A DNA stretch of 64,000 bases, taken from positions 62,001 through 126,000 of the forward strand of contig NZ_JAFCKB010000004.1 in NCBI RefSeq assembly GCF_018130615.1, read 5' to 3'. A program made the translations under genes and the position numbers. Positions 27,407 through 35,563 of this stretch are shown piece after piece (the first letter of the stretch is position 1; every line of letters begins with the position of its first letter). Below the pieces are notes generated by a model that did not search any database, was not told where the DNA came from, and was given only the letters and a program-made list of their open reading frames with translations. Source of the stretch: Bradyrhizobium manausense. Its GTDB lineage: Bacteria; Pseudomonadota; Alphaproteobacteria; Rhizobiales; Xanthobacteraceae.

Positions 27407-28660
27407 TCAGCCCGCGAACGTCCCATAGGGCGCCGTCAGCGAGTTGTAGGACGGGCTCTTGATGATGCTGTGCAGGTTTCTGCGGCGTGCGCCCATGTTG
27501 CCACCATCGTAGAGCGGGAAGCACATGGCATCATTCATCAACTCGGCCAGCGGGTGCATGTCGGTATAGCTGTCGACGCCGACCAGCCGCATCGCATCAT
27601 AGACGACCTCGACGCAGGTCTCGGAGCAGAACACCTTTGTCATCACGGCGAGCTCGTGCTCCCTGCCCCTGGACAGATCGTATTGCTGGCAGGCTTTCCA
27701 GGTCATGTAGCGGCATGCCTCGATCTTCATTTTCATGTCCGCGAGCATGTATCCGACTGTCGAATACTCGATGATCGGGTGCGGTCCGGAGCGGGCGTCC
27801 TTCCTGGCGAATTCGACGGCGTGCTCGAAAGCGGCGCGCATCACGCCGACGCAGGCCGCGCCGATCAGCGCGGCGGTCCAGGCGAAGTTCGTCGAAACGA
27901 TTTCGATGCCGTCGCCCGGCTTGCCGAGAATGTTGCCGGCGGGAACGCGCACGTTTTCGAACGTCATGCGCGGGGAAATCGTCGCCCGGTGCCCCGACGT
28001 ATCCAGAAGCCCCGTCACCTTCACCCCTGGCGCGCTGCCGGGGACCATGATCACGGCCAGCGAGTCCTGGGCGCCCTTGTTCGGATCGGTTCGGCAGACC
28101 ACGGCGTAGAGATGGCAGTTCTTGCCGTCCCAGCCGGTGCCGTTCGTGGTGTAGTGCTTTTCACCATTGATGACCCAATCATCGCCCTCCCTGATCGCGA
28201 AGGTCTTGACGCCAAATCGCGGATCTGGCGCATCGAAATTGGCGCCACCCGTCACCTCGGTGAAGGCCAGCGCACCGAGCAACGATCCGTCCGCGACGAA
28301 GTCGGGAAGGAAACGCCGCTTTTGCTCCTCCGTGCCGAACATGCTGACGGGCTTGAGGCACAGCCCGGTTCCAAGCATCGCGCTCGGCACGTTGACGTCG
28401 ACGACGCACAGCTCTTCCGCGGCAAGCGCAAAATCGAGCGTCGGGATGTCCGTGCCGCCGAACTCCTTCGGGATCAGCCCTTTGACGAAACCTGCATCGA
28501 CACCCTGCTTGTGAAACGGCCTGATCGCATAGAACCGTTCATCCGGCTTGGCGTATTTCCGGATCGTCGGCCGCACATCCTTGAGCACTCCTCTTGCAAA
28601 CGCGCGCGCGCCGTCGCGAAGCGCAATTTGATCTTCGCTGAGCCTGAAATCGATACCCAT
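27407..28660 (-). CDS. Acyl-CoA dehydrogenase
   Basis: FAD-dependent acyl-CoA dehydrogenase of 417 residues. FALAAEELCVVDVNVPSAMLG, ALAFTEVTGGANFDAPDPR (FAD and substrate contacts), WVINGEKHYTTNGTGW and a C-terminal helical bundle ending in an HSIIKSPSYNS tail identify the family. The ATG at 28660 gives the usual N-terminus. An AraC regulator is encoded 111 bp upstream on the same strand, so the gene is likely its target. It is only distantly like the other dehydrogenase in the window (3680-4915). Confidence 0.85.
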   Translation of the reverse strand: MGIDFRLSEDQIALRDGARAFARGVLKDVRPTIRKYAKPDERFYAIRPFHKQGVDAGFVKGLIPKEFGGTDIPTLDFALAAEELCVVDVNVPSAMLGTGLCLKPVSMFGTEEQKRRFLPDFVADGSLLGALAFTEVTGGANFDAPDPRFGVKTFAIREGDDWVINGEKHYTTNGTGWDGKNCHLYAVVCRTDPNKGAQDSLAVIMVPGSAPGVKVTGLLDTSGHRATISPRMTFENVRVPAGNILGKPGDGIEIVSTNFAWTAALIGAACVGVMRAAFEHAVEFARKDARSGPHPIIEYSTVGYMLADMKMKIEACRYMTWKACQQYDLSRGREHELAVMTKVFCSETCVEVVYDAMRLVGVDSYTDMHPLAELMNDAMCFPLYDGGNMGARRRNLHSIIKSPSYNSLTAPYGTFAG

Positions 28661-28771
28661 GGCCGCTTCTCCCCGTGGAATGACCGCTGCGCAATTCTGA
28701 CATTGCGGGCGTGACCATTCTTGGCGAGATGCGACCAAATAGTTGGTCTGGAGTGCACTCTGGAAGCGAGG

Positions 28772-29728
28772 CTAATCCGGCTGTTGCCTGTGCCGATAAG
28801 CGCGCGGCGAGGATCCGAAGCGCTGACGGAAGCTCTTGTTGAAATGCGAGATGTCGCCAAAGCCCCAACGGAACGCCACATCGGAAATGCGCCCGTCCGC
28901 CGACGCGCCGAGATCGTCCGCGCAGCGGAGCAGCCTGCGCTCCAGGACGACCTGCCCGAACGACTTGTCACTCTCCTCGAACAGCCTGTGAAGATAGCGG
29001 ATCGAAATTCCAAAATGCGACGCAACAGACGTCGCCGACAGCTGCGGATCGGCCAGATTGGTTTCGACGAACTTCATGATGGTAAGGTGGAGCCCGCGCC
29101 GGATGGATTGACGCCGCGCCGTTCGCGCTTCCTCGGTTGCGCCGAGCGACAGCGCCGTCAGATTGACGAGATCGCCCGCCAGCGGCTCGAGCGCTTCCGG
29201 CGGCAGATCCGCGACGCGCAGGGCAAGGGACTTCAGAAAGTCGACCGTGATCTGACCGAGCGCCTGACGGCTGGACACGCAGATGCCCGTCGAGCAGTCG
29301 GGCGCCCGCAACAGCGGCCGCAACATGTGCCGCGGAATGCGAAACGAGAGCACGTTCCAGTCGTCGATGAAATCCAGGAAGTAAGGCCGGGTCGAGTCGA
29401 CCACGGCAAACTCGTTCGGTCCGACAATCGTTTCGCGGCCTTCCGTCTCGTACCGGCATCGGCCGGCCAATTGAAGATTGACGAAATAAACCTCGTGCGG
29501 CGACTTCCTGATTTCCGAGTCCCCCCGGATGACATGGTGGGCCTTCGACTGAACCGTCGTCACGTTGATGGTGGACAGCGGATGGGCCGTGACGCGGCTG
29601 GGAAACCGGCGCGAATTCTGGCCACGCGGCCGCTCGGGTCTCAGCGTAACAAAGGCCTCACAGAGCACCTCGCGCCAATAGGCAAACTGCTCGTGCTCGG
29701 GCAACTCCTCGGTGTTCCAGATCTTCAT
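28772..29728 (-). CDS. AraC family transcriptional regulator
   Basis: A 318-residue regulator with an N-terminal AraC-binding-like domain (EELPEHEQFAYWREVLCEAFVTLRPER opening, about 1-180) and a C-terminal pair of helix-turn-helices (LSATSVASHFGISIRYLHRLFEESDKSFGQVVLERRL and ISDVAFRWGFGDISHFNKSFRQRFGSSPRAYR). The ATG at 29728 is chosen because GGGAGGTGG lies four to nine bases before it; an ATG at 29767 is weaker. It sits directly upstream of the acyl-CoA dehydrogenase on the same strand and probably activates it. Confidence 0.87.
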   Translation of the reverse strand: MKIWNTEELPEHEQFAYWREVLCEAFVTLRPERPRGQNSRRFPSRVTAHPLSTINVTTVQSKAHHVIRGDSEIRKSPHEVYFVNLQLAGRCRYETEGRETIVGPNEFAVVDSTRPYFLDFIDDWNVLSFRIPRHMLRPLLRAPDCSTGICVSSRQALGQITVDFLKSLALRVADLPPEALEPLAGDLVNLTALSLGATEEARTARRQSIRRGLHLTIMKFVETNLADPQLSATSVASHFGISIRYLHRLFEESDKSFGQVVLERRLLRCADDLGASADGRISDVAFRWGFGDISHFNKSFRQRFGSSPRAYRHRQQPD

Positions 29729-29959
29729 CAGGCCACCTCCCGCAGACGCCATCGTCTGCCCGATCATGCAATACTAGCGCCACTCCGATCCGGATGCGAC
29801 GAACTCCTTGCTGTGGGTGGCAGGATAAGGGACCCGACCATTGCCCCCGGGGCTGCCGTTGTCCACGCAGGGATCGTCGAGCAATCAGGTGAGATGGGAA
29901 TTGCTTGTCGAAGCTCGTCGGATCGGGCCGCGCCCGACCGGCTAAGAGATTGGAGGGAT

Positions 29960-30033
29960 TGGAGCGGGTGAAGGGAATCGAACCCTCGTATTCAGCTTGG
30001 AAGGCTGCTGCTCTACCATTGAGCTACACCCGC
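29960..30033 (-). tRNA. tRNA-Gly(TCC)
   Basis: The complement folds as a standard 74-nt tRNA with acceptor GCGGGTG/CACCCGC, D-arm TAGCTCAATGGTAGAGCA, anticodon loop CTTCCAA giving TCC, a GGTTCGATTCC T-arm and an encoded CCA (29960-29962). Confidence 0.95.
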
Positions 30034-30134
30034 GACAGGGGCTCCCTAACACGGCCGGGCGGCGGTCTCAACTGCTCCGGACCGGTCTTTCCCGCCTCGT
30101 CGAGGGACTTGTTCCCGCCTCCGGGCACGCCCCC

Positions 30135-30163
30135 TTAACGGCGCGGCGATTTAGCCCTATATT
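30135..30163 (+). promoter_or_regulatory. Promoter of the short peptide transcript
   Basis: TTAACG (30135-30140), 17-bp spacer, TATATT (30158-30163), ending about 20 bases before an exceptional ribosome-binding site. The leader would start near 30170. Confidence 0.5.
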
Positions 30164-30197
30164 GAGGGTCCCGAAACCAACGAAAGGAGGTGATCCA

Positions 30198-30242
30198 GTG
30201 TCTTATCTCAAGCGCTGTCACCTCGCTGGGATCGCCCGCTAG
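30198..30242 (+). CDS. 14-residue peptide with extreme Shine-Dalgarno match
   Basis: GTG-initiated frame encoding MSYLKRCHLAGIAR, too short for normal gene callers. Its leader (30182-30198, GAAAGGAGGTGATCCAG) is complementary over 17 nt to the 3' end of 16S rRNA as conserved in alphaproteobacteria, far more than the usual 4-7 nt, with normal seven-base spacing from the AGGAGG core to the GTG. A promoter lies upstream and a strong terminator downstream, giving a transcript near 190 nt. It may be a regulatory peptide, a ribosome-binding small RNA, or both. Function unknown. Confidence 0.55.
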   Translation: MSYLKRCHLAGIAR

Positions 30243-30303
30243 GCTTTGACCAAAGGCTTGGCATCGGGGCGCTCTCAGCCCTGGACCAGCGAGCAAGAAA
30301 TCG

Positions 30304-30358
30304 GGCGCGACGGGCGACTGCCCGCCGCGCCTTTGCTTTGGCAGGGCCCTTTTTTTTC
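30304..30358 (+). terminator. Strong terminator of the short transcript
   Basis: Interrupted stem GGCGCG-A-CGGGC/GCCCG-C-CGCGCC (30304-30331) followed by TTTG, then a run of eight T residues after GGGCCC (30350-30357). It closes the 190-nt unit that contains the 14-codon frame. Confidence 0.7.
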
Positions 30359-30377
30359 GCGGCATCACGCGGACCGC

Positions 30378-32771
30378 TCAGAGCGATCCGTCGGCGGCGA
30401 ACATCTCGCGAATCTTCTGCGACAGGTCAGCCTTTCGGTACGGCTTCCGGAGCAGCGCCACGCCGGGATCGAGATGTCCCTCGTGGACGATGGCATTGTC
30501 GGTATAGCCGGAGGTGTAGAGCACCCGCACGCCCGGCCGGCGGAGCCGCACCGCCTCGGCCAATTCCCGCCCGTTCATGCCGCCGGGCATGATGATGTCG
30601 GTGAACAGGAGGTCGAAGCTCGCGCCCTGGTCGACCAGCGCAAGCGCGCTCGCGCCATCGCCGGCAGTCAAGGTGCGATAGCCAAGGCTGCCGAGCTGGG
30701 CGATGACATAGCCCTGCACGAGCGGGTCGTCCTCGACCACGAGGATGGTCTCGCGCCCGTGCGCCGGCGCTGGCGCCTGCACCGGGGCGGTCCTCACCGC
30801 CGCCACGCCTGCTGATCGCGGCAGAAACAGCCGTACCACCGTGCCGCGACCCTCCTCGCTCTCGATCGCGACCGTGCCGCCGGTCTGCTTGACGAAGCCG
30901 TAGACCATGCTCAGCCCCAGCCCGGTGCCGCGGCCGACCCCCTTGGTGGTGAAGAACGGCTCGAATACGCGGTCGCGGACGTCGGCCGGAATGCCGTGGC
31001 CGGCGTCGGCGACGGCGACCATGACATAGGAGCCTGCATCGCTATCGCCAGTGCCTTCGAGCTCCCGGTTTGCGGTCTCGAGCGTGAGCCTACCGCCATC
31101 CGGCATCGCATCACGCGCATTGACCGCGAGATTGACGATCGCCGACGAAAGCTGCGACGGATCGGCCATGGCCGGCCACGCATCATCCGCGAGCCGGGTC
31201 ACGATCTCGACATGTTCGCCGAGGATCGGCCGCAACAGCTTCGCGGTCTCGACCACAAGAGCGTTGACGTCGATCTCGCGCGGCTCCAGCGGCTGGCGCC
31301 GCGCGAAGGTCAGAAGCTGCGACGTGATCTCGGCACCGCGCGAGGCCGCATCGTCGATCAGCTGGGCGATCGCGGCGAGCTCAGGCTGGTCTGCAAGCCC
31401 TTCCTGAATGATCTCGATGGTGCCGGTGATGACGGTGAGCACGTTGTTGAAGTCGTGCGCGACCCCGCCGGTGAGCTGGCCGATCGCATCCATTTTCTGG
31501 GACTGGCGAAGCCGCTCCTCGGTCTCGTGCTGCGCCGTGAGATCGGTGGCCGAGCCGCGATAGCCCATGAAACGCCCGTCCTCGGCAAAGATCGGCTGGC
31601 CGCTGACGCTGAAATGATGCAGGCGTCCCGCCGCATCGCGGCCGCGATACTCGAACTTCCGGAACGGTTCGTGGCGATCCAGCATCGCCATGTGCGCGCG
31701 CCATTTCTCTTGTTCCGCATCGCGATCGAAGGCGGCATCGGTGCGACGCTTGCCGATCATGGCCTTGTCCATGCCGAATGCGCTGACCCGGTCGGAGATG
31801 TAGGTGAACCGATGATCCGGCCCGGTCTCCCAGAACCAGTCGGATGCGGTCTCGGCATAGTCGCGGAAGCGCTGCTCGCTCGCGCGCGCATCCTCTTCGG
31901 CGCGACGGCGGATCTTCAGATCACGTTCGAGATTCGCATTGGCCTCGCGCAGCTCGCCATAGGCATGACCGAGATTGACGCACATCGCGTTGAACGCGTC
32001 GACCACCTTGTCCAGCTCGTCGGGATCGTAGGACGGTCGCCGCTCCAGATGCAAAGGCGGCGTCGGTCGCGCCAGACTGTATCTGCTGACGAACTCGGCG
32101 ATGGCGACCAGATGCCGCGTCACCAGAATGTGGACCACGTAGATGATGAACAGCGAGACGACGAATGTCTTTGCTGCCTGGCTTGCCAGGATGACCAGGG
32201 CCCGGTTCAGCAATTGCTGATAGACATCGCTCAGCGTCGCCTCGACATGCAGCACGCCGATGGTGCGCACGGCGCCCTGCGCGGTGGTGGTCAGGGGATA
32301 GTCGCGCGTCACGACCGAGCGGCTGCTTCGGCCGCCGACGGCGACACGGATGGGATTGGGGCGATCGGCAATTTCGCGGACCTCGGCGGCACGCATACCG
32401 GGCAATCGCAGGATACCATCGAGCTGGAGCTTGAGCTGGTTCTGGTCGAGATTCCACAGGCTTTCGCCGAGGCTGTCCGTGGTGCTGCGGCCGATCTCCT
32501 CGAGTCGCGTCGCGATCACGCCGACTTCGCGATCGTAGTCCAGATAAAGCTGGAGCGCGGTCAATGTCAGCGTCACGATCGAGGAGAACAGCAACACGGC
32601 GGCCAGCAGGCGCGGCCCGATGCCGCTCCGCGACCAGTTGAAGATCCGCGACAGCAGCGCCCCCAGCATCGGGGACGTGAACGCGGTTCCGATGCCGCTC
32701 AAATCCTGCTTCGCAGCGGCGGGCGCAACAGCGCGGCTGCGATCGGGATTCTCGTCACCTGCGTTGCCCAT
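30378..32771 (-). CDS. Hybrid sensor histidine kinase with PAS and receiver domains
   Basis: A 797-residue inner-membrane sensor. A first membrane helix ([23 protein letters not shown]) and a second ([16 protein letters not shown]) enclose a periplasmic domain; a HAMP-like linker, a PAS domain ([19 protein letters not shown]...GSATDLT), a HisKA helix with the phosphorylated His in [14 protein letters not shown], an HATPase with [20 protein letters not shown] and [11 protein letters not shown], and a C-terminal receiver with the phosphoacceptor in LLFTDIIMP follow. The ATG at 32771 is likely; 32669 is an alternative closer to the first helix. A binding-protein gene lies divergently and may supply its signal. 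Confidence 0.88.
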   Translation of the reverse strand: MGNAGDENPDRSRAVAPAAAKQDLSGIGTAFTSPMLGALLSRIFNWSRSGIGPRLLAAVLLFSSIVTLTLTALQLYLDYDREVGVIATRLEEIGRSTTDSLGESLWNLDQNQLKLQLDGILRLPGMRAAEVREIADRPNPIRVAVGGRSSRSVVTRDYPLTTTAQGAVRTIGVLHVEATLSDVYQQLLNRALVILASQAAKTFVVSLFIIYVVHILVTRHLVAIAEFVSRYSLARPTPPLHLERRPSYDPDELDKVVDAFNAMCVNLGHAYGELREANANLERDLKIRRRAEEDARASEQRFRDYAETASDWFWETGPDHRFTYISDRVSAFGMDKAMIGKRRTDAAFDRDAEQEKWRAHMAMLDRHEPFRKFEYRGRDAAGRLHHFSVSGQPIFAEDGRFMGYRGSATDLTAQHETEERLRQSQKMDAIGQLTGGVAHDFNNVLTVITGTIEIIQEGLADQPELAAIAQLIDDAASRGAEITSQLLTFARRQPLEPREIDVNALVVETAKLLRPILGEHVEIVTRLADDAWPAMADPSQLSSAIVNLAVNARDAMPDGGRLTLETANRELEGTGDSDAGSYVMVAVADAGHGIPADVRDRVFEPFFTTKGVGRGTGLGLSMVYGFVKQTGGTVAIESEEGRGTVVRLFLPRSAGVAAVRTAPVQAPAPAHGRETILVVEDDPLVQGYVIAQLGSLGYRTLTAGDGASALALVDQGASFDLLFTDIIMPGGMNGRELAEAVRLRRPGVRVLYTSGYTDNAIVHEGHLDPGVALLRKPYRKADLSQKIREMFAADGSL

Positions 32772-33106
32772 GCACCCCGTCCCGGAAAATGGCGACACCT
32801 CTCTTCGGCCTGCCGGTCGCAGCTGCGCGCAACACGACGGTTTTGATTCTTCCTCAGCACGCCATGCGCGCAGCAATCCTGTCGGCCCTTGGGCGATCTG
32901 AGGTCGGTGGGGTCATATCTTGCGCCCAGCAGCAGGATTCTCGCGCAAGCTACCACTTCGCATGCTAGAATGACACCGGTGAAATCCGGAGTCGCCTGCG
33001 TGGCCGGCGAAGAGTGAGCATGATGACTCCGCGCCCTTGCCATCTCCGGTAGATCGCGCGGATACCAAAACCCAATGGTAGCAGGAACCGAGCAGAGAGG
33101 CGCCCC
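32772..33106. other. Divergent regulatory region, sensor kinase and binding protein
   Basis: A 335-bp gap between two divergent genes. A -10-like TAGAAT occurs at 32966-32971 without a convincing -35. No coding frame or repeat was recognised; it presumably carries both promoters. Confidence 0.5.
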
Positions 33107-33820
33107 ATGTGGCGGATAGTCGTCGTCTGCCTGTCGCTGTTCGCAGCCGGCTCGACCCACGCGCAGTCGGTGATCCGGCTGGCGCGGATCGCCGATATCC
33201 CGGATCAATATGTCGGCGGCGAGATGCTGCGGGCCGTCTATGCCAAGCTGAACATCAAGCTCGAATTCGAGGACGTCCCCGGCAAGCGGGCGCTGGCGCT
33301 GTCGAGTGCCGGCGAGGTGGACGGCGAAATCCAGCGGATCGGAACGCTGTCGCGCGAATACCCGACGCTGCTTCAGGTGACGCCCGCGATCAATTACATC
33401 GAACCCGCCGTGTTCGCCACAAAGCTTCATTTCGACGTGGACGGCTGGAATTCGATCAGAAACTACAGCATCGGCATCGTCCGCGGCGTCGGCTCGTCGG
33501 AGGCAGGCACGCGCGGCATGGACCACGTCACCGCGACCACGAGCCTCGAGAGCATGATCAAGATGCTCGATGCCGATCGTTTCGACGTGATGGTCACCGA
33601 CCTCTTCAGCGGACTGGTCGCCGTTCGCAAGCTCAATCTGCAGGCCAGGATTTATCCGCTCTCCCCGCCGCTCGAGCGCATCCGCATCTATCATTACCTG
33701 CACGAGCGCCACCGCGACCTCGTGCCGAAGGTTGGACAAGTGATCGCGCAGATGGAAGCGAGCGGCGAACTGGCGGCGCTGCGCGAGACCCTCGTCAAAC
33801 AGGTTCTGAGCGCACCCTGA
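33107..33820 (+). CDS. Periplasmic family-3-like solute-binding protein
   Basis: A 237-residue exported protein with a short Sec signal (MWRIVVVCLSLFAAGSTHA, then QSV). The body resembles family 3 extracellular binding proteins: LRAVYAKLNIKLEFEDVPGKRALALSSAGEVDGEIQRIG and LDADRFDVMVTDLFSGLVAVRKL match the lobe-crossing strands. No permease or ATPase is adjacent, but a membrane histidine kinase with a periplasmic domain is encoded divergently, so it may act as a ligand-presenting partner for sensing rather than transport. That role is inference. Confidence 0.75.
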   Translation: MWRIVVVCLSLFAAGSTHAQSVIRLARIADIPDQYVGGEMLRAVYAKLNIKLEFEDVPGKRALALSSAGEVDGEIQRIGTLSREYPTLLQVTPAINYIEPAVFATKLHFDVDGWNSIRNYSIGIVRGVGSSEAGTRGMDHVTATTSLESMIKMLDADRFDVMVTDLFSGLVAVRKLNLQARIYPLSPPLERIRIYHYLHERHRDLVPKVGQVIAQMEASGELAALRETLVKQVLSAP

Positions 33821-33830
33821 CAGGGCCGGC

Positions 33831-34034
33831 TCAGAGCGTGCGAAGCCGCTCCCGCACGGCGACGGCGGCGATCAGCACGCCGACGCACCAGGCCACGACC
33901 GCCCGGTGGGGGTCACCGCCCAGAAGCACGGTGAGGATGCTCGTGAGCAGGCAGGGTGCGATCGCCTTGCCGGTTCGGCTGGCGAGCGAGAGCAGGAACG
34001 GCAGCGCTGCGATCGCAAATTGCAGGATATTCAT
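33831..34034 (-). CDS. Small two-helix membrane protein
   Basis: A 67-residue protein with two hydrophobic stretches (LQFAIAALPFLLSLA and VVAWCVGVLIAAVAV) separated by a loop containing GKAIAPCLLTSILTVLLGGDPHRA. It is convergent with the binding-protein gene. No family recognised; membrane location is predicted from composition. Confidence 0.55.
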   Translation of the reverse strand: MNILQFAIAALPFLLSLASRTGKAIAPCLLTSILTVLLGGDPHRAVVAWCVGVLIAAVAVRERLRTL

Positions 34035-34062
34035 TCTTGCGCGCCGTTTCGCCCGGCGAAAC

Positions 34063-34248
34063 TCAAAAGCCGAAAATCGCGAACATGGAGGGGCGCTTGC
34101 CGCGGCGGCTCTCCACGATGCGCTCGCCGCCAGTCTCGACGGAACTGCCGTAGTAGCGGTGATGGCCCGCCTGGTCGTGCAGATCAGTGGGCTCCGACTT
34201 CCCTGCCCGCCGTGCATCGCAGATGATCTTGATGGTCTGACCCGACAT
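34063..34248 (-). CDS. Small conserved hypothetical protein (61 aa)
   Basis: A polar 61-residue protein beginning MSGQTIKIICDARRAGKSE and ending RGKRPSMFAIFGF. A GGAGG site sits five bases before the ATG at 34248, which supports translation. It is rich in Arg, Gly and Ser with one Cys. No domain recognised; it neighbours the small membrane protein on the same strand, 28 bp away, so the two may be co-transcribed. Confidence 0.55.
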   Translation of the reverse strand: MSGQTIKIICDARRAGKSEPTDLHDQAGHHRYYGSSVETGGERIVESRRGKRPSMFAIFGF

Positions 34249-34451
34249 TGCCGCCTCCGATGAGCCTCAACTGTTCTTGTGGCCATCAGTCGCCCCTTCT
34301 CCGGACGGCGTTCATCCCCGAAGGCGGCAATCGGGTTTCAGGACGGTTTCATCGCACATTTGCGACGCAATATTTTAGTCTCCGGGATTGTCGGTATCCG
34401 CGGCGGTCATACGTCCTTCGGGCTGCGCGCCCAAGAACAAACGAGGTGAAG

Positions 34452-34838
34452 ATGCTTTACGCGATCCTGGCCTACCACGTGGAGAACGAGCTTTTGTCGT
34501 GGACGCCGCAGGAGGACGCCGCGGTCGTGGCGAAGGTCATCGAGGTGCAGGCGCCCCTCAGGGCAAGCGGACACCTTGGGCCGGCCGCTCGTCTGGACGA
34601 CACGAGAAAGGCGCACACCTTGCGTGGCCCCGGCGCGGGCATCGTGCTGGACGGGCCGTTTGCCGAGACCAAGGAGCAGCTTTTGGGCTTTCACCTCGTC
34701 GAATACGACACGGATGACGAGGCAATCGCGGCGGCGCGGAAGCTGCGCGAGGTCAATCCGTCGGCGGTCTACGAAATTCGACCGGTCAAGCTTTACGTGC
34801 CGGCCGATGGGTTCGGCGCGACAAAGACGGGCAAATAA
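34452..34838 (+). CDS. YCII-related (DGPF) domain protein
   Basis: A 128-residue cytoplasmic protein with the YCII/DGPF fold; the signature DGPFAETKEQLLGFHLVEYD lies near residues 73-92, preceded by RLDDTRKAHTLRGPG. DGPF proteins are ferredoxin-like, often encoded beside ECF sigma factors, though none is adjacent here. GAGGTGAAG precedes the ATG. Function is uncertain. Confidence 0.85.
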   Translation: MLYAILAYHVENELLSWTPQEDAAVVAKVIEVQAPLRASGHLGPAARLDDTRKAHTLRGPGAGIVLDGPFAETKEQLLGFHLVEYDTDDEAIAAARKLREVNPSAVYEIRPVKLYVPADGFGATKTGK

Positions 34839-34847
34839 GCACGTGGT

Positions 34848-35438
34848 CTACGCATCCTGCTCGCCCGGTGTCCCGTAAAAGCGCCGGATCAGGAGCCCGC
34901 CGAAGGCAATGAACCACAGGAACGGCGCGACGTGCGGCGCGAATGCCGCCACGATCGTACCCGGAATGAATACGAGCAGCGGAAACAGCGAGGCCATGGT
35001 CTCACGCCGCCGGCCGCCCAGGATCGTCCACCACAGCCAGGCATTGAGACCTGCAATCGCGGTGAGGTGCAGGCCGTAGAGCACGGCAACGGCGCTGCTC
35101 ATGGCATAATTGGTGTAGAGCCCGTTGGTCACCGGCAGCAGCACGATCGAAAGCAGGAAGAACAGATTGAGGATCACCACGCCACGACTGCCGACAGGCT
35201 GACGCGCGAGCCGGCGGTGATGACTGATCCAGAACAGGCCCGCGATGATGAAGCTGAGCGCAAAACCCGCAAGCTTGCCGGAGTAAGCCTGCGCGAGATC
35301 GCTCCAGTCGGGCGCGCTGGTGAACACCGTCGCCTTGGGCAGGTCGTAAGCGAGTAATGTCATCGCGACACCAAAAATGGTGTTGCTGAGCGATTCCAAC
35401 CGTCGCATCTCGAACTGGTCGGGCTTGGGCTCAGTCAT
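34848..35438 (-). CDS. TMEM175-family (DUF1211) membrane protein
   Basis: A 196-residue integral membrane protein with about six hydrophobic segments. The first helix reads RRLESLSNTIFGVAMTLLAYDLP, the family's diagnostic region, but the usual FSD filter-linked triplet is LSN here. Bacterial TMEM175 proteins form potassium-permeable channels. Whether the altered residues keep channel function is unknown. It is convergent with the YCII-domain gene. Confidence 0.78.
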   Translation of the reverse strand: MTEPKPDQFEMRRLESLSNTIFGVAMTLLAYDLPKATVFTSAPDWSDLAQAYSGKLAGFALSFIIAGLFWISHHRRLARQPVGSRGVVILNLFFLLSIVLLPVTNGLYTNYAMSSAVAVLYGLHLTAIAGLNAWLWWTILGGRRRETMASLFPLLVFIPGTIVAAFAPHVAPFLWFIAFGGLLIRRFYGTPGEQDA

Positions 35439-35563
35439 GCCGGCGCACTTTTGGGGCTGGAACTTTGGGCCATGTTTTCCCTAGGTGTTAAATCCGGTTC
35501 CGTCCAGCCGCATTGCGATTCGCCCGGGGATCGTTGATTCTGCCGGTTTCACCGGGGCGATTC

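Noticed and set aside
26801-28714. A 637-codon plus-strand frame across the PQQ dehydrogenase end and the next gene
   Set aside because: It overlaps two clear genes in the wrong frame or strand and has no recognisable domain.
30182-30198. The 16S-complementary stretch as a fragment of an rRNA gene
   Set aside because: The match is limited to 17 nt and stops at the GTG; no further rRNA sequence is seen on either side.
35513-35563. TTG start for the helicase
   Set aside because: The added residues do not resemble helicase N-termini; the GTG at 35564 starts at the usual place.
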